Origin: Candidatus Gallispira edinburgensis | Lineage (GTDB): Bacteria > Bacillota > Clostridia > Lachnospirales > CAG-274 | Assembly: GCA_904395805.1 (NCBI GenBank) | Contig: CAJFNV010000017.1 | Location: 1 to 34,995 of the forward strand | Length of the DNA stretch: 34,995 nt | Direction of reading: 5' to 3' | Shown here: positions 8,600-16,573 of the stretch, in pieces | Position numbering within the stretch: the stretch's first letter is position 1 | Layout of the letters: every line of letters starts with the position of its first letter | The notes under the pieces: model-generated | The model's input: only the letters and a program-made list of their open reading frames with translations | The model's database searches: none | Told to the model about the DNA's origin: nothing | Position numbers and translations under genes: made by a program

Positions 8600-9314
8600 T
8601 TTTTTGATCCTCCGCTTTAATTCCGTTATAACTTACTCTAACTGCTTCCTCACTTATGTTGCATCCAAGCCTGTAAAGCTTTACCCGCCTTAAGACTATA
8701 TCAAGCATATCAAGGAGCTTTATCATGACCTCAGGCTCTCTTGGCCTTATTGTCTGCTGTAATATAAGGGGTATTGCCTCTTTCGGTTCTATTTCCTTTA
8801 CCCAGTTATCCTCTGATCTTTCAAGAAATACGATTGCTCCGAGAGGTACCTTCATATTTATATTCTGATCTGTTTTGCCGCTCCATGGTGTGCCGTAAAC
8901 ATAAATTTTATCATTGATCATTCTTATGGCAGGCTTGTCATCATTAATAATTTTTGCTCTGTCATTTCCGAAGTATTTTACCCACAAGTCTGTGTGGGTT
9001 GATTTGCCTGTACCCGGATCTGCAGAAAAGAGATAAGCGTAATTATCAACAACAACACCGCTTGAATGAAGCATAAATCCGTTGAAATGGAGAAGTGCCT
9101 CATAAAAAGCTGCTCCTGTATAAATGTATTCAATGTCCTCATCGCTTAAATATGGAGCCTCATTTTTAAATGCAGCATAGTCCTCATCGGGAATATGTAT
9201 ACTTATGTTTGTTTTGTCAAATTCGGCTTCATAGTCTTTTGACTGCCTTATTGTTTTGTTATATTTAAGGTCGATTTCCAGTGTTACATCGGCGACCTTT
9301 AATTTTTTTAACAT
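8589..9314 (-). CDS. HPr-kinase-like (HprK-fold) P-loop protein
   Basis: A 241-residue protein. The start is placed at the ATG complementary to 9312-9314 because AAAGGAG lies six bases upstream; a longer frame from a TTG at 9347 would contain that ribosome site. The core has LHSSGVVV (82-89), the P-loop SADPGTGKST (97-106), NDDKPAI (124-130) and GTPWSGK (141-147), the pattern of HPr kinase/PEP carboxykinase-fold proteins found beside PqqD genes. The N-terminal regulatory domain of true HprK is missing, and so is its usual length of about 310 residues. Relatives in lasso-peptide clusters (PadeK type) phosphorylate a serine of the precursor. Here the substrate is unknown. It is 36 bases downstream of the methionine-cycle gene. 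Confidence 0.78.
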   Translation of the reverse strand: MLKKLKVADVTLEIDLKYNKTIRQSKDYEAEFDKTNISIHIPDEDYAAFKNEAPYLSDEDIEYIYTGAAFYEALLHFNGFMLHSSGVVVDNYAYLFSADPGTGKSTHTDLWVKYFGNDRAKIINDDKPAIRMINDKIYVYGTPWSGKTDQNINMKVPLGAIVFLERSEDNWVKEIEPKEAIPLILQQTIRPREPEVMIKLLDMLDIVLRRVKLYRLGCNISEEAVRVSYNGIKAEDQKNEN

Positions 9315-9350
9315 AGTCTGCTCCTTTGTATGATTTTGAAAATACAAAAT

Positions 9351-11078
9351 TTATTTTATAAGTGCCTGTGCTATTGAAAGTCTGTTGAAAGGTATGACAA
9401 AGTAATATCCGTCGGCAAAATCATAAACCTTTTCCATAACTTCCTTTACAATTTTAATACCCGTTTCCTGTGCGGTTTCTCTGTCCATATCGGGACTGAA
9501 TTTTTCGATTACCCAGTCGGGAATTGAAATGCCTGTAATTTCGTTTTTAATAAATCTGGCATTTCTTATGCTTACAAGAGGCATGATACCCACAAGAATT
9601 TTTGTATCAACTCTGGATTTTATATATCTCAGTGTTTCAATATCTTTGTCATCATATACAGGCTGTGTAAGGAAAAATTGAGCGCCTGCTTCAATTTTCT
9701 TGTTTATTCTTGAAATTTCAAGTTCGATGTTGCGTCTTGAATAATTTATTGCCCCTCCGTAGCAGAGCCTGTCACTGCTGAAATTTTCGTTGTTCATTTC
9801 CTTCATATATTCCATAAGCCTTACAGAGTCAAGATTAAATACGCCCTTGATGTTTTCTCTTGCTGTACTTGGTACAGGGTCTCCAGTAATTACAAGAAAA
9901 TTTCTTATGTTGTTTATATAAGCTCCCAGAAGAAGAGAGCTTATAGCAATGGTATTCTTATCACGGCAGCATATATGGGGCATAACACTTATACCTGTTT
10001 CCTGTGCTACCTTTATGCTCATAAGTACTGAATCGGCCCTTGTTCTGCCGCTTGGAGAATCTGCAAATGTAATTACATCAACATCCTTGGTCTTTAAATA
10101 ATTTGCGGTTTCCATAAGATTTTTACAGTCACTGTTTTTAGGCGGATCAAGCTCTACCGCAATAAGTTTTTTGTTTTCTTTGCCTGCAAAAAATGAACTG
10201 TTTTTTGTTTCTGTTGATTTGTTGTCTTCAATATCCTTATGGAGCTTATGTATTTGAAATTTTACATTAGTATCAATATTATTTGTGATAGATTTAATAT
10301 ATTTAGGTGATGTACCGCAGCACCCTCCTATAATGTCAGCATATTTGCTTATGCTCTGCATAGTATCAGTAAAATATTTAATGTTGTCAAGAAAAACCAT
10401 TCTGTCCTGAACAACTGTGGGATAACCTGCATTTGGAAAGGCTGTTATAAATTTATCGGTGTCTATATTTATATTTTTTAGAATTTCCAGCAGATGGGCA
10501 GGTCCTACACCGCAGTTCAAGCCTATTGCATCTATTTCGGAAATGCTGCTGCACATTTCAAAAATCCTCTGGGCACTTATGCCTGCCTCAGTATAACCAT
10601 GCTGGTTTACACAAAACTGTGTTATTATAAATATATTACTGTTCTTTTCTTTAATGTATTTAATGACAGGCAGGATATTGTCAATATCCGAAAGGGTTTC
10701 AAATAAAATGATTTCAGCACCCTGTTCAATGAATGTTTCGGCAATTGTAAAATAATCTTCAGTACTGTCAGGTCCCATATCGCAGGCAACAAATACATTA
10801 TCTCCTGCTGCTTTTTTTGCTATCTGGAAGGCTGCCTTTATGTTATCAACAAGCTCTTCTTTGCTGCAACCTAAGTTTTGTCTGTTTGAAGCAAATGTAT
10901 TGGTTCTTATAAGATTGGCACCGTTTCCTATATATTCACTGTGTATTCTGTATACGGTATCGGGAGCTAAAATATTTGCCTTTTCCGGCAGTATTTCAGA
11001 ATTGATCAAAGAGAAATATGTTCCAAAGGCACCATCGCATATTAATTTTTTTTCCTTAATATAATCTCTGATATTCAT
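9351..11078 (-). CDS. yitJ: Bifunctional homocysteine S-methyltransferase / 5,10-methylenetetrahydrofolate reductase
   Basis: A 575-residue cytoplasmic fusion of the YitJ type. The N-terminal domain (about 1-290) is a zinc-dependent homocysteine S-methyltransferase, with DGAFGT (15-20) and the zinc cysteines in GLNCG (Cys189) and GGCCG (Cys253, Cys254). The C-terminal domain (about 300-575) is a MetF-type flavin reductase beginning AVELDPPK, with FLVITGDPVP and FFLTQPVYD. Together they would make methyl-THF and methylate homocysteine to methionine, although which methyl donor the first domain uses is not readable. ACGGAG precedes ATG. It sits 12 bases after the lipoprotein gene in the zinc-uptake run, which fits a zinc-dependent enzyme. 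Confidence 0.92.
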   Translation of the reverse strand: MNIRDYIKEKKLICDGAFGTYFSLINSEILPEKANILAPDTVYRIHSEYIGNGANLIRTNTFASNRQNLGCSKEELVDNIKAAFQIAKKAAGDNVFVACDMGPDSTEDYFTIAETFIEQGAEIILFETLSDIDNILPVIKYIKEKNSNIFIITQFCVNQHGYTEAGISAQRIFEMCSSISEIDAIGLNCGVGPAHLLEILKNINIDTDKFITAFPNAGYPTVVQDRMVFLDNIKYFTDTMQSISKYADIIGGCCGTSPKYIKSITNNIDTNVKFQIHKLHKDIEDNKSTETKNSSFFAGKENKKLIAVELDPPKNSDCKNLMETANYLKTKDVDVITFADSPSGRTRADSVLMSIKVAQETGISVMPHICCRDKNTIAISSLLLGAYINNIRNFLVITGDPVPSTARENIKGVFNLDSVRLMEYMKEMNNENFSSDRLCYGGAINYSRRNIELEISRINKKIEAGAQFFLTQPVYDDKDIETLRYIKSRVDTKILVGIMPLVSIRNARFIKNEITGISIPDWVIEKFSPDMDRETAQETGIKIVKEVMEKVYDFADGYYFVIPFNRLSIAQALIK

Positions 11079-11090
11079 ATTTAAACTCCG

Positions 11091-11774
11091 TTAATAGTTC
11101 ATATAATAGGAAATACCGTGAACATGGTCATTTCTTATTACAAATCTGATACTGTATTTTCCGTTTGATGAACCAAGGTCACCGCCTGCAGGAGTTACTA
11201 TTCTTTCAACGCTTCCGTCATCTTTTGCTGCTGAGAAATTAAGTCTTATAGTGTAACTTCCTGTTGAAGTTTCTTCGTTTTCTATATATTCTTCGTTTTC
11301 TGTATCAATTCCATAAGCCTTTATAACATCGTCAACAGAACTGCATTTGTCATTGTCATCTGTATCAAGGCCTGTTGTTGTGATACCCTTTACGTTTATA
11401 ACTGCATCTCTGCTTCCTGTATATGCAACGTATCTTATCTGTTCGGTTTCAAGTGTTTCTCCGGGGTTCTCCTTGTCACCTTCCCTTACGGTCATTGTAT
11501 CTGTTTCTAAAAATTGTGACATATACTTTGCATTGTCATCGGTGTATGAAATTGTTGACGGATCTACGCCAAGCATACAGAGAAATTTGGATGGCTGTAA
11601 ATCATCATCTGTTGTGTAAAGAGCAAAATCAGTTGTACCATAGGTTATTACTCCCGGATTTGCAGCATCTGATGTTTCTGCTGCAGTTGTGTCACTGCTG
11701 TTACTTTTATCTCCGCAGCCTGCAAGTGAAGCAAATACCATTGCTGCTGCTAAAACATATACAAATTTTTTCAT
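11091..11774 (-). CDS. Lipoprotein of unknown function
   Basis: A 227-residue exported lipoprotein. Signal peptide with lipobox LAGC (17-20; Cys20 lipidated), followed by a Ser/Thr/Asp/Ala spacer and a soluble beta-rich domain rich in Asp, Thr and Tyr with no family I recognise. The C-terminus reads RFVIRNDHVHGISYYMNY, with two His near an Asp that could touch a metal, but this is not diagnostic. ACGGAGG is ten bases before ATG. It lies 15 bases after the CBS gene and 12 before the methionine gene, inside the znu-led run, so it may be a zinc-responsive surface protein. That is inference from position only. Confidence 0.7.
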   Translation of the reverse strand: MKKFVYVLAAAMVFASLAGCGDKSNSSDTTAAETSDAANPGVITYGTTDFALYTTDDDLQPSKFLCMLGVDPSTISYTDDNAKYMSQFLETDTMTVREGDKENPGETLETEQIRYVAYTGSRDAVINVKGITTTGLDTDDNDKCSSVDDVIKAYGIDTENEEYIENEETSTGSYTIRLNFSAAKDDGSVERIVTPAGGDLGSSNGKYSIRFVIRNDHVHGISYYMNY

Positions 11775-11789
11775 ATTTTTTTCCTCCGT

Positions 11790-12512
11790 TTACATATTAA
11801 CATATTCGGGTGCGTCCCTTAATAAGCTGTAAGGGGTCATCATACCTGCAATATAGCCGTCGCTTTTTCCGTTATCTGTAAAGAAGACAACGGCAAGTTT
11901 TTTCATTGATTTACTGTCTATATTAAAAAGATCGGCGACTTCATATAATGTTGCATCTGAGCGCATAAAGGCAAAATACTCATGAATATGATAGCTTAAA
12001 CCAAGATAATTGATAAATTCCGTAAATTCGGTGGTTTCGTCTATGTGTACTGTTCCTTTATCGCATATATAGGAATAAATAACATTATCACTGAATACAC
12101 CCAAAAGCTTGTCTTCATGAAATATAGGCACATGAGTAAAGCCTCTGCTGTTCATATAATTTGTTACCTTTATGACCTTGTGATCAAGAGCTGCTGTGAA
12201 CATATTTTCACGCCTTATGGCAAAGTCCATTGCTTTTGTGGGACTTTTTACTCTTGCAACACATTTTTCCATAATTTTGATCATATCATCAGAGGGTATA
12301 ACGGGATATACGTTTTTTACCCTTGGCGTATGTACAAGAAAATTACGCACTACACGGCAGTATTCAATATCTTCTTTAAATTCCCTGAGTGCCGGTATGG
12401 TTGTAAGCCTTGCAATAATGGGAGAACCTTCCGGTAATTCGGGAAAGTAATTTGCACGGCCTATTTTTTCAAGCTGTCTGTATAATTCAAGAAACTTATC
12501 TGCATTGTTCAT
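11790..12512 (-). CDS. CBS-domain protein with an N-terminal helical domain
   Basis: A 240-residue predicted cytoplasmic protein without membrane segments. The N-terminal 90 residues are helical, with VVRNFLVHTP (54-63), a pattern reminiscent of HEPN/DUF4145-like domains. The rest carries two CBS-like motifs: one around FTHVPIFHEDKLLGVFSDN (about 125-143), the second degenerate and closing with VVFFTDNGKSDGYIAGMMTP. CBS pairs usually bind adenine nucleotides and act as energy or ligand sensors. It begins nine bases after znuB, so it could monitor or regulate the transporter, but nothing in the sequence proves this. Confidence 0.68.
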   Translation of the reverse strand: MNNADKFLELYRQLEKIGRANYFPELPEGSPIIARLTTIPALREFKEDIEYCRVVRNFLVHTPRVKNVYPVIPSDDMIKIMEKCVARVKSPTKAMDFAIRRENMFTAALDHKVIKVTNYMNSRGFTHVPIFHEDKLLGVFSDNVIYSYICDKGTVHIDETTEFTEFINYLGLSYHIHEYFAFMRSDATLYEVADLFNIDSKSMKKLAVVFFTDNGKSDGYIAGMMTPYSLLRDAPEYVNM

Positions 12513-12521
12513 TAATTATTA

Positions 12522-13319
12522 TCACCTTTGCTTTCTGCTGACAATTACTATTATAAGCAATACTGCAATTCCTATAAGAACTATTGTTCCGCCCGGCTTA
12601 AGGTCGTAAAAGGCGGTGATGATCAAACCTGCTATTGTAAATATAAGAGCAAATATAACTGATAATACTATATTTTGTTTGTAGCTTTTTGATATGAGCA
12701 TGGAACAGGCAACAGGTATTATCATTAAGGATGAAATAACAAGAGAACCTACAGTTCTTGCTGCAATGGATACTACAATGGCTGTAAGCATTGTAAATAC
12801 AAGATTTACTCTTTTTACTTTTACACCTGAAAGCTCCGCTCCTTCCTCGTCAAAGGATATGTAAAAAAGTTCTCTGTATAAAATAAGCATTGTTATTATA
12901 ACTGCAATGCTAAGCACAATAACAGATACAAGCTCAAGTGTTGATATTGCAACTATTGAGCCGAACAAAAAGCTGTTGAATGTTGCTCCGTTTTTTACAA
13001 AGCCTGAAAATACAGCGGCAACACCTACACCAAAGCTTAAAACTATTGCTGTGGCTATTTCCGAATAGTTGGGAAATGAACGCCTTATATATTCTATTGT
13101 AAGAGCGGACAGCAGTGAAAATATAATAGCCACCAGAACGGGACTTAAGCTGAAGCAAAGTCCTATTGCCACACCTGCAAGACTTGCATGGGAGAGAGCA
13201 TCCCCTATTGTTGAAAGTCTTTTAAGAACAATAATGTTGCCTATAAGAGGTGTGATGATGGATATAAAAATTGCCACTACCATGGCCCTCTGCATGAAAG
13301 CAAGTGTAAATATTTCCAT
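12522..13319 (-). CDS. znuB: Zinc ABC transporter permease
   Basis: A 265-residue integral membrane protein of the ABC-3 metal permease family with about seven to eight hydrophobic helices. The family motif around GDALSHASLAGVAIG (36-50) is intact and should couple to the ATPase. A later FDEEGAELSGVKV segment is typical of zinc/manganese permeases. ATG is preceded by AAAGGAG at a somewhat long spacing. It lies 30 bases after znuC. The order binding protein, ATPase, permease on one strand is typical of znu/adc systems. Zinc rather than manganese is inferred from the binding protein. Confidence 0.92.
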   Translation of the reverse strand: MEIFTLAFMQRAMVVAIFISIITPLIGNIIVLKRLSTIGDALSHASLAGVAIGLCFSLSPVLVAIIFSLLSALTIEYIRRSFPNYSEIATAIVLSFGVGVAAVFSGFVKNGATFNSFLFGSIVAISTLELVSVIVLSIAVIITMLILYRELFYISFDEEGAELSGVKVKRVNLVFTMLTAIVVSIAARTVGSLVISSLMIIPVACSMLISKSYKQNIVLSVIFALIFTIAGLIITAFYDLKPGGTIVLIGIAVLLIIVIVSRKQR

Positions 13320-13349
13320 AACTGTATAATTCTCCTTTTAAAATACACC

Positions 13350-14069
13350 TTAATGCTTGTGGTGCACATGATTTGATATTGTATGAGAATTAAATTCCGA
13401 AGCAGACATCATTTCTCCATGACCGTCCTCTGATAAGAGGAGAACCTTGTTTGAATGAAAAAGTACGGAAGAAATATCGTGAGTCACCATTATTATTGTA
13501 ATTCCGCTTTTATTAAGTTCTCCTAAAAGGCAGCATATTGAATCAACTGCCTTAATATCTATACCGACGGTAGGTTCATCGAGAAAAATTATTTCGGGAG
13601 AAGATACAAGGGCTTTTGCTATAAATACCCTTTGCTGCTGTCCCCCGGAGAGATGTCCTATTTTTTTATCTTTGTAGTCATACATTCCCACTCTTTTTAA
13701 GGCGGCAGCTACCTTTTCTTTATCTTCTTTTGTGTATCTCTGCATAAAGCCTTTCTGTGAGTAAAGCCCAAGTGTTACGATTTCTTCAACCGTAGCGGGG
13801 AAATCCCTGTTAAAGGATGTTGCCTTCTGGGATACATAGGCTATTTTTGAGTAGTCCCTGAATTTATCAGAGGGTTTGCCCAGCAAGCGTATTTCTCCTT
13901 CTGTGGAGGGGAGTATGTTTAATATTAATTTTAGCAGTGTGGATTTGCCTGTGCCGTTTGTCCCTATAATGCAGAGAAAATCACCGCTTTCAACATTGAA
14001 TGAAAGTCTGTGAAGTATGCTTTTATCGGGATAGCTGAAGGACAGATCCCTGACCTCTAATACATTCAT
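13350..14069 (-). CDS. znuC: Zinc ABC transporter ATP-binding protein
   Basis: A 239-residue cytoplasmic ATPase with a complete nucleotide site: Walker A GTNGTGKST (36-44), Q-loop near YVSQK (78-82), signature LSGGQQQ (140-146), Walker B IIFLDEP (160-166) and a switch His in MVTHD. The C-terminus ends in a His-rich NHVHHKH, which could bind metal and act as a sensor, though short His tails are common in this family. It lies 29 bases downstream of znuA. It drives uptake through the adjacent permease. Confidence 0.93.
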   Translation of the reverse strand: MNVLEVRDLSFSYPDKSILHRLSFNVESGDFLCIIGTNGTGKSTLLKLILNILPSTEGEIRLLGKPSDKFRDYSKIAYVSQKATSFNRDFPATVEEIVTLGLYSQKGFMQRYTKEDKEKVAAALKRVGMYDYKDKKIGHLSGGQQQRVFIAKALVSSPEIIFLDEPTVGIDIKAVDSICCLLGELNKSGITIIMVTHDISSVLFHSNKVLLLSEDGHGEMMSASEFNSHTISNHVHHKH

Positions 14070-14098
14070 TTATAGTATCTCCTAAGTTAAATAAAGTT

Positions 14099-14983
14099 TT
14101 ACTTTAAAGCGGTTTTAATGTTTTCAAGGTTTTTAAGCATAACGGAAATATAATTATCTCCCTTTGCTATTTCTTCTTCCGTCAGACCTTCAAAAGGATT
14201 TAAAGGCAGGAGCTGTGCTCCTGTTTCATCTGCCAGAGTTTGAGCCGTCTTTTGTGAAACAAGTTCTTCATAGAAAATGTATTTGATATTATTATCCTTT
14301 ATAAAGTTTATAAGCTCCATCATCTTTTCCGGAGATGGTTCGCTGTCTGCCGAAATACCGTCAATAGGTACCTGATTTAAACCATAGGCATCACAAAGAT
14401 AGCTGTATGCTTCATGGGAAACAACAATGCTCCTGTTATTTTCGGGAAGTTTTTCAATTGCATCCCTGTAGGTCTGGTCAAGGCTTGAAAGCTGTACAAT
14501 GTAATTGTTGTAATTTGCTTCATAAAGAGCCTTATTGTCCGGGTCGATCTCACACAGAGTTTCATATATATTGCCGCACATTATCTTTACATTTGAAGGG
14601 TCAAGCCATATGTGGGGGTCTCCTGCATCCTCGTTGACCTCAACTCCATCCGAAAGCTGTACGAATTTAGTGCCGGAACCGGAAAGAGAACCTTGCACCT
14701 TATCTATCCAGTGCTCCATACCAAGTCCGTTATAGAAGAGAACATCGGCATTATTCAGTTTTGCCATATCCTGAACTGTAGGCTCCCAGTCATGAGGCTC
14801 TGTGCCGGTTGGTACAATGTTATAAATATCAGCCTTATCTCCCGCTATTTCCGATGCGAAGTCATATATAGCATAAAAGCTGGTGTAAATCCGGGGTTTC
14901 CCTGAAACTTCCCCTGACTGTGAACAGGCAGAAGTAAAAACAGAAAGCAGCAGTAATGATATAGCTGCAAGTAATTTTTTCAT
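14099..14983 (-). CDS. znuA: Zinc-binding lipoprotein of the ABC uptake system
   Basis: A 294-residue cluster A-I binding protein anchored as a lipoprotein (lipobox TSAC, Cys20). Likely metal ligands are His64 (TEPHDWEP), His124 (DPHIWLDP) and His190 (VSHEAY), with Glu265 in LNPFEGLTEEE, the form found in zinc-type ZnuA/AdcA rather than the Asp of manganese-type proteins. The His-rich loop of enterobacterial ZnuA is absent; the equivalent loop (NEDAGD) is short and acidic. A good ribosome site, CAGGAGAAAG, precedes ATG. It is the first gene of the nine-gene minus-strand run and is read from the palindrome-bearing promoter. Confidence 0.92.
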   Translation of the reverse strand: MKKLLAAISLLLLSVFTSACSQSGEVSGKPRIYTSFYAIYDFASEIAGDKADIYNIVPTGTEPHDWEPTVQDMAKLNNADVLFYNGLGMEHWIDKVQGSLSGSGTKFVQLSDGVEVNEDAGDPHIWLDPSNVKIMCGNIYETLCEIDPDNKALYEANYNNYIVQLSSLDQTYRDAIEKLPENNRSIVVSHEAYSYLCDAYGLNQVPIDGISADSEPSPEKMMELINFIKDNNIKYIFYEELVSQKTAQTLADETGAQLLPLNPFEGLTEEEIAKGDNYISVMLKNLENIKTALK

Positions 14984-15020
14984 ATTATCTTTCTCCTGAC
15001 AAATAAATATACCATTAAAA

Positions 15021-15049
15021 AGTATATCATATAATTATATGATTTTCAA
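15021..15049 (-). promoter_or_regulatory. znu operon promoter with a perfect palindromic operator in the spacer
   Basis: Minus-strand TTGAAA (complement of 15044-15049), a 17-base spacer and TATACT (complement of 15021-15026). Positions 15026-15043 read ATCATATAATTATATGAT, identical on both strands, so the dyad fills the whole spacer and touches the -10 box. A dimeric repressor bound there would block RNA polymerase. A Zur/Fur-family or other metal repressor is the obvious candidate. A second, nearly perfect dyad, TTAAGCTAACTTAA, lies just upstream of the -35 box at 15061-15074. Confidence 0.8.
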
Positions 15050-15146
15050 GGGTAATTAGTTTAAGCTAACTTAAAATTCAGAATTTATTTTTATTTTGTT
15101 CAAATGAATTGAAATTATTATAAATTAACTTAATGTAAAAAAATTC

Positions 15147-15175
15147 TTGACAAGGCATATTTTTTATATTAAAAT
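15147..15175 (+). promoter_or_regulatory. Promoter of tRNA-Leu
   Basis: TTGACA (15147-15152), 17 bases, TAAAAT (15170-15175). It begins 30 bases upstream of the mature tRNA. Confidence 0.8.
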
Positions 15176-15205
15176 AATAATGTTATGTGAATTATTCATA
15201 TATGT

Positions 15206-15287
15206 GCCGCTGTGGCGGAATTGGCAGACGCACTTGACTCAAAATCAAGCGGGGCAACTCGTACCGGTTCGAGTCCGGTCAGCGGCA
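15206..15287 (+). tRNA. tRNA-Leu(CAA)
   Basis: An 82-base class II tRNA. Acceptor stem GCCGCTG (15206-15212) pairs with CAGCGGC (15280-15286), followed by discriminator A. The anticodon stem CTTGA/TCAAG encloses the loop CTCAAAA with anticodon CAA, which reads UUG. A long variable arm is present, and the T arm reads CCGGTTCGAGTCCGG. CCA is not encoded. It stands alone, with its own promoter and terminator. Confidence 0.97.
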
Positions 15288-15293
15288 GTGTTT

Positions 15294-15331
15294 AAAGCAT
15301 AAGCATCAGTTATGGTGCTTATGCTTTTTTT
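15294..15331 (+). terminator. tRNA-Leu terminator
   Basis: AAAGCATAAGCA (15294-15305) pairs with TGCTTATGCTTT, followed by a T-tract ending at 15331. Confidence 0.9.
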
Positions 15332-15383
15332 GACCTTCAAAAAGCAAAAAGTTATGATCATACTATACATAAGTATTATTTTG

Positions 15384-15392
15384 TGATATAAT
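15384..15392 (+). promoter_or_regulatory. Extended -10 promoter of the stalk-protein gene
   Basis: TGATATAAT is an extended -10 box (TGn-TATAAT) 27 bases before the ATG at 15419. No clear -35 box is present. Confidence 0.55.
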
Positions 15393-15418
15393 GAAATAAA
15401 AAACGAGGAGGTCTTAAA

Positions 15419-16507
15419 ATGAAAAGATTTATAGGAACAGCGGCAGTTTTAGCTGCTTTAATGGTTTCAAATGTTATGGCAGGGGAGAGTATATCTCTTA
15501 AAATCAATGGGACCGAGCTTGAGTGTGAAGTTCCGCCTCAGATCATTGACGGAAGGACAATGGTGCCGGTAAGGGCTATATTTGAGGCTGTGGGAGCAGA
15601 GGTAAACTGGGACAGCAACACAAAGACTGTTACGGGAATTAAAGGAGATACAACAGTTGAAATGACTGTTGACAGCAGAACTGAATTTATAAACGGTGAG
15701 GCTGTGGAAATGGATGCCGCACCTGTTGTTACAGAGGGCAGGACTCTTGCACCTGCAAGATATGTTGCTGAGGCTTTTGGCTGCAGTGTGGAATGGGATG
15801 CCGAAAATAAGGCTGTGAATATAGGTGTTATAGATTCGGAGGTGGCTGAAACTGACACGGAAACAACGACCGAGTCAACAACAGAAACAGTTACAGAGGA
15901 TACTGATGATGAATATATCAGTTTCTTTACTGAGAAGAGCAATAAGCCTGCTGCTATTGATACAAATAAAATTAAGGATGACGAACTTGTTATGCTATAT
16001 GAGGATACAAGATATAATTTTGAACAGCAGACACTGCCCCAGTATTTGTTTGAAAACAGTGATGAAATGGCGCAGCTTATAAAAAATGACAGTGATGCCT
16101 TTGAAGAGAAAGTAATGGAGGAATGGAACTCAAACATGGCAGTGGGTATACTTGGTTATGCTCTTGGTAAAGGTAGTGTTGAAATCCCTGAAGAATGCGA
16201 TTTTTATCTTAAGCCTGAAGAAAATATGGGTTTGATTACAGGGAAGTTAAATGATGATACATATTTATCACTTATTGAAATGGCTGATGATGATACTATG
16301 TTATCCTGTGCATATATAGGTATAGTTTACAGTGATGATGAGGGGTTCAGATATTATACACTTGAAAAGTCATTTGATAACCTTTATGCTGTGTGTCAGA
16401 TAGATGAAAGCTCAAGGGGAAACTTTGGCATGATCGAGAATTCCGAAAATAATATGGAAATTTTTATAGAATTTATTAAATCTGTTGCTGAGGATAAGGA
16501 AGCCTGA
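15419..16507 (+). CDS. Secreted stalk-domain protein
   Basis: A 362-residue exported protein of unknown function. Signal peptide about 1-21 (ending NVMA). Stalk (copper amine oxidase N-terminal) domain at about 24-140 with MVPVRAIFEAVGAEV and ARYVAEAFGCSVEW, close to the 5180-6697 and 6846-7850 proteins. A short TTEST-type linker (about 143-160) leads to an acidic alpha/beta C-terminal domain of about 200 residues that I cannot assign. GAGGAGG lies nine bases before ATG. Flanked by an extended -10 promoter and a strong terminator, it is a single-gene unit. The shared N-terminal module suggests a common surface location. Confidence 0.83.
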   Translation: MKRFIGTAAVLAALMVSNVMAGESISLKINGTELECEVPPQIIDGRTMVPVRAIFEAVGAEVNWDSNTKTVTGIKGDTTVEMTVDSRTEFINGEAVEMDAAPVVTEGRTLAPARYVAEAFGCSVEWDAENKAVNIGVIDSEVAETDTETTTESTTETVTEDTDDEYISFFTEKSNKPAAIDTNKIKDDELVMLYEDTRYNFEQQTLPQYLFENSDEMAQLIKNDSDAFEEKVMEEWNSNMAVGILGYALGKGSVEIPEECDFYLKPEENMGLITGKLNDDTYLSLIEMADDDTMLSCAYIGIVYSDDEGFRYYTLEKSFDNLYAVCQIDESSRGNFGMIENSENNMEIFIEFIKSVAEDKEA

Positions 16508-16510
16508 CAG

Positions 16511-16550
16511 AAACAGCCCTTCTTTCGTTTATGAAAGAAGGGCTGTTTTT
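16511..16550 (+). terminator. Strong Rho-independent terminator
   Basis: AAACAGCCCTTCTTTC (16511-16526) pairs with GAAAGAAGGGCTGTTT across a six-base loop and ends in a T-tract. It is usable in the opposite direction too, with a poorer tract. Confidence 0.9.
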
Positions 16551-16573
16551 AGTTTAATTCCGGTTATTTAATT

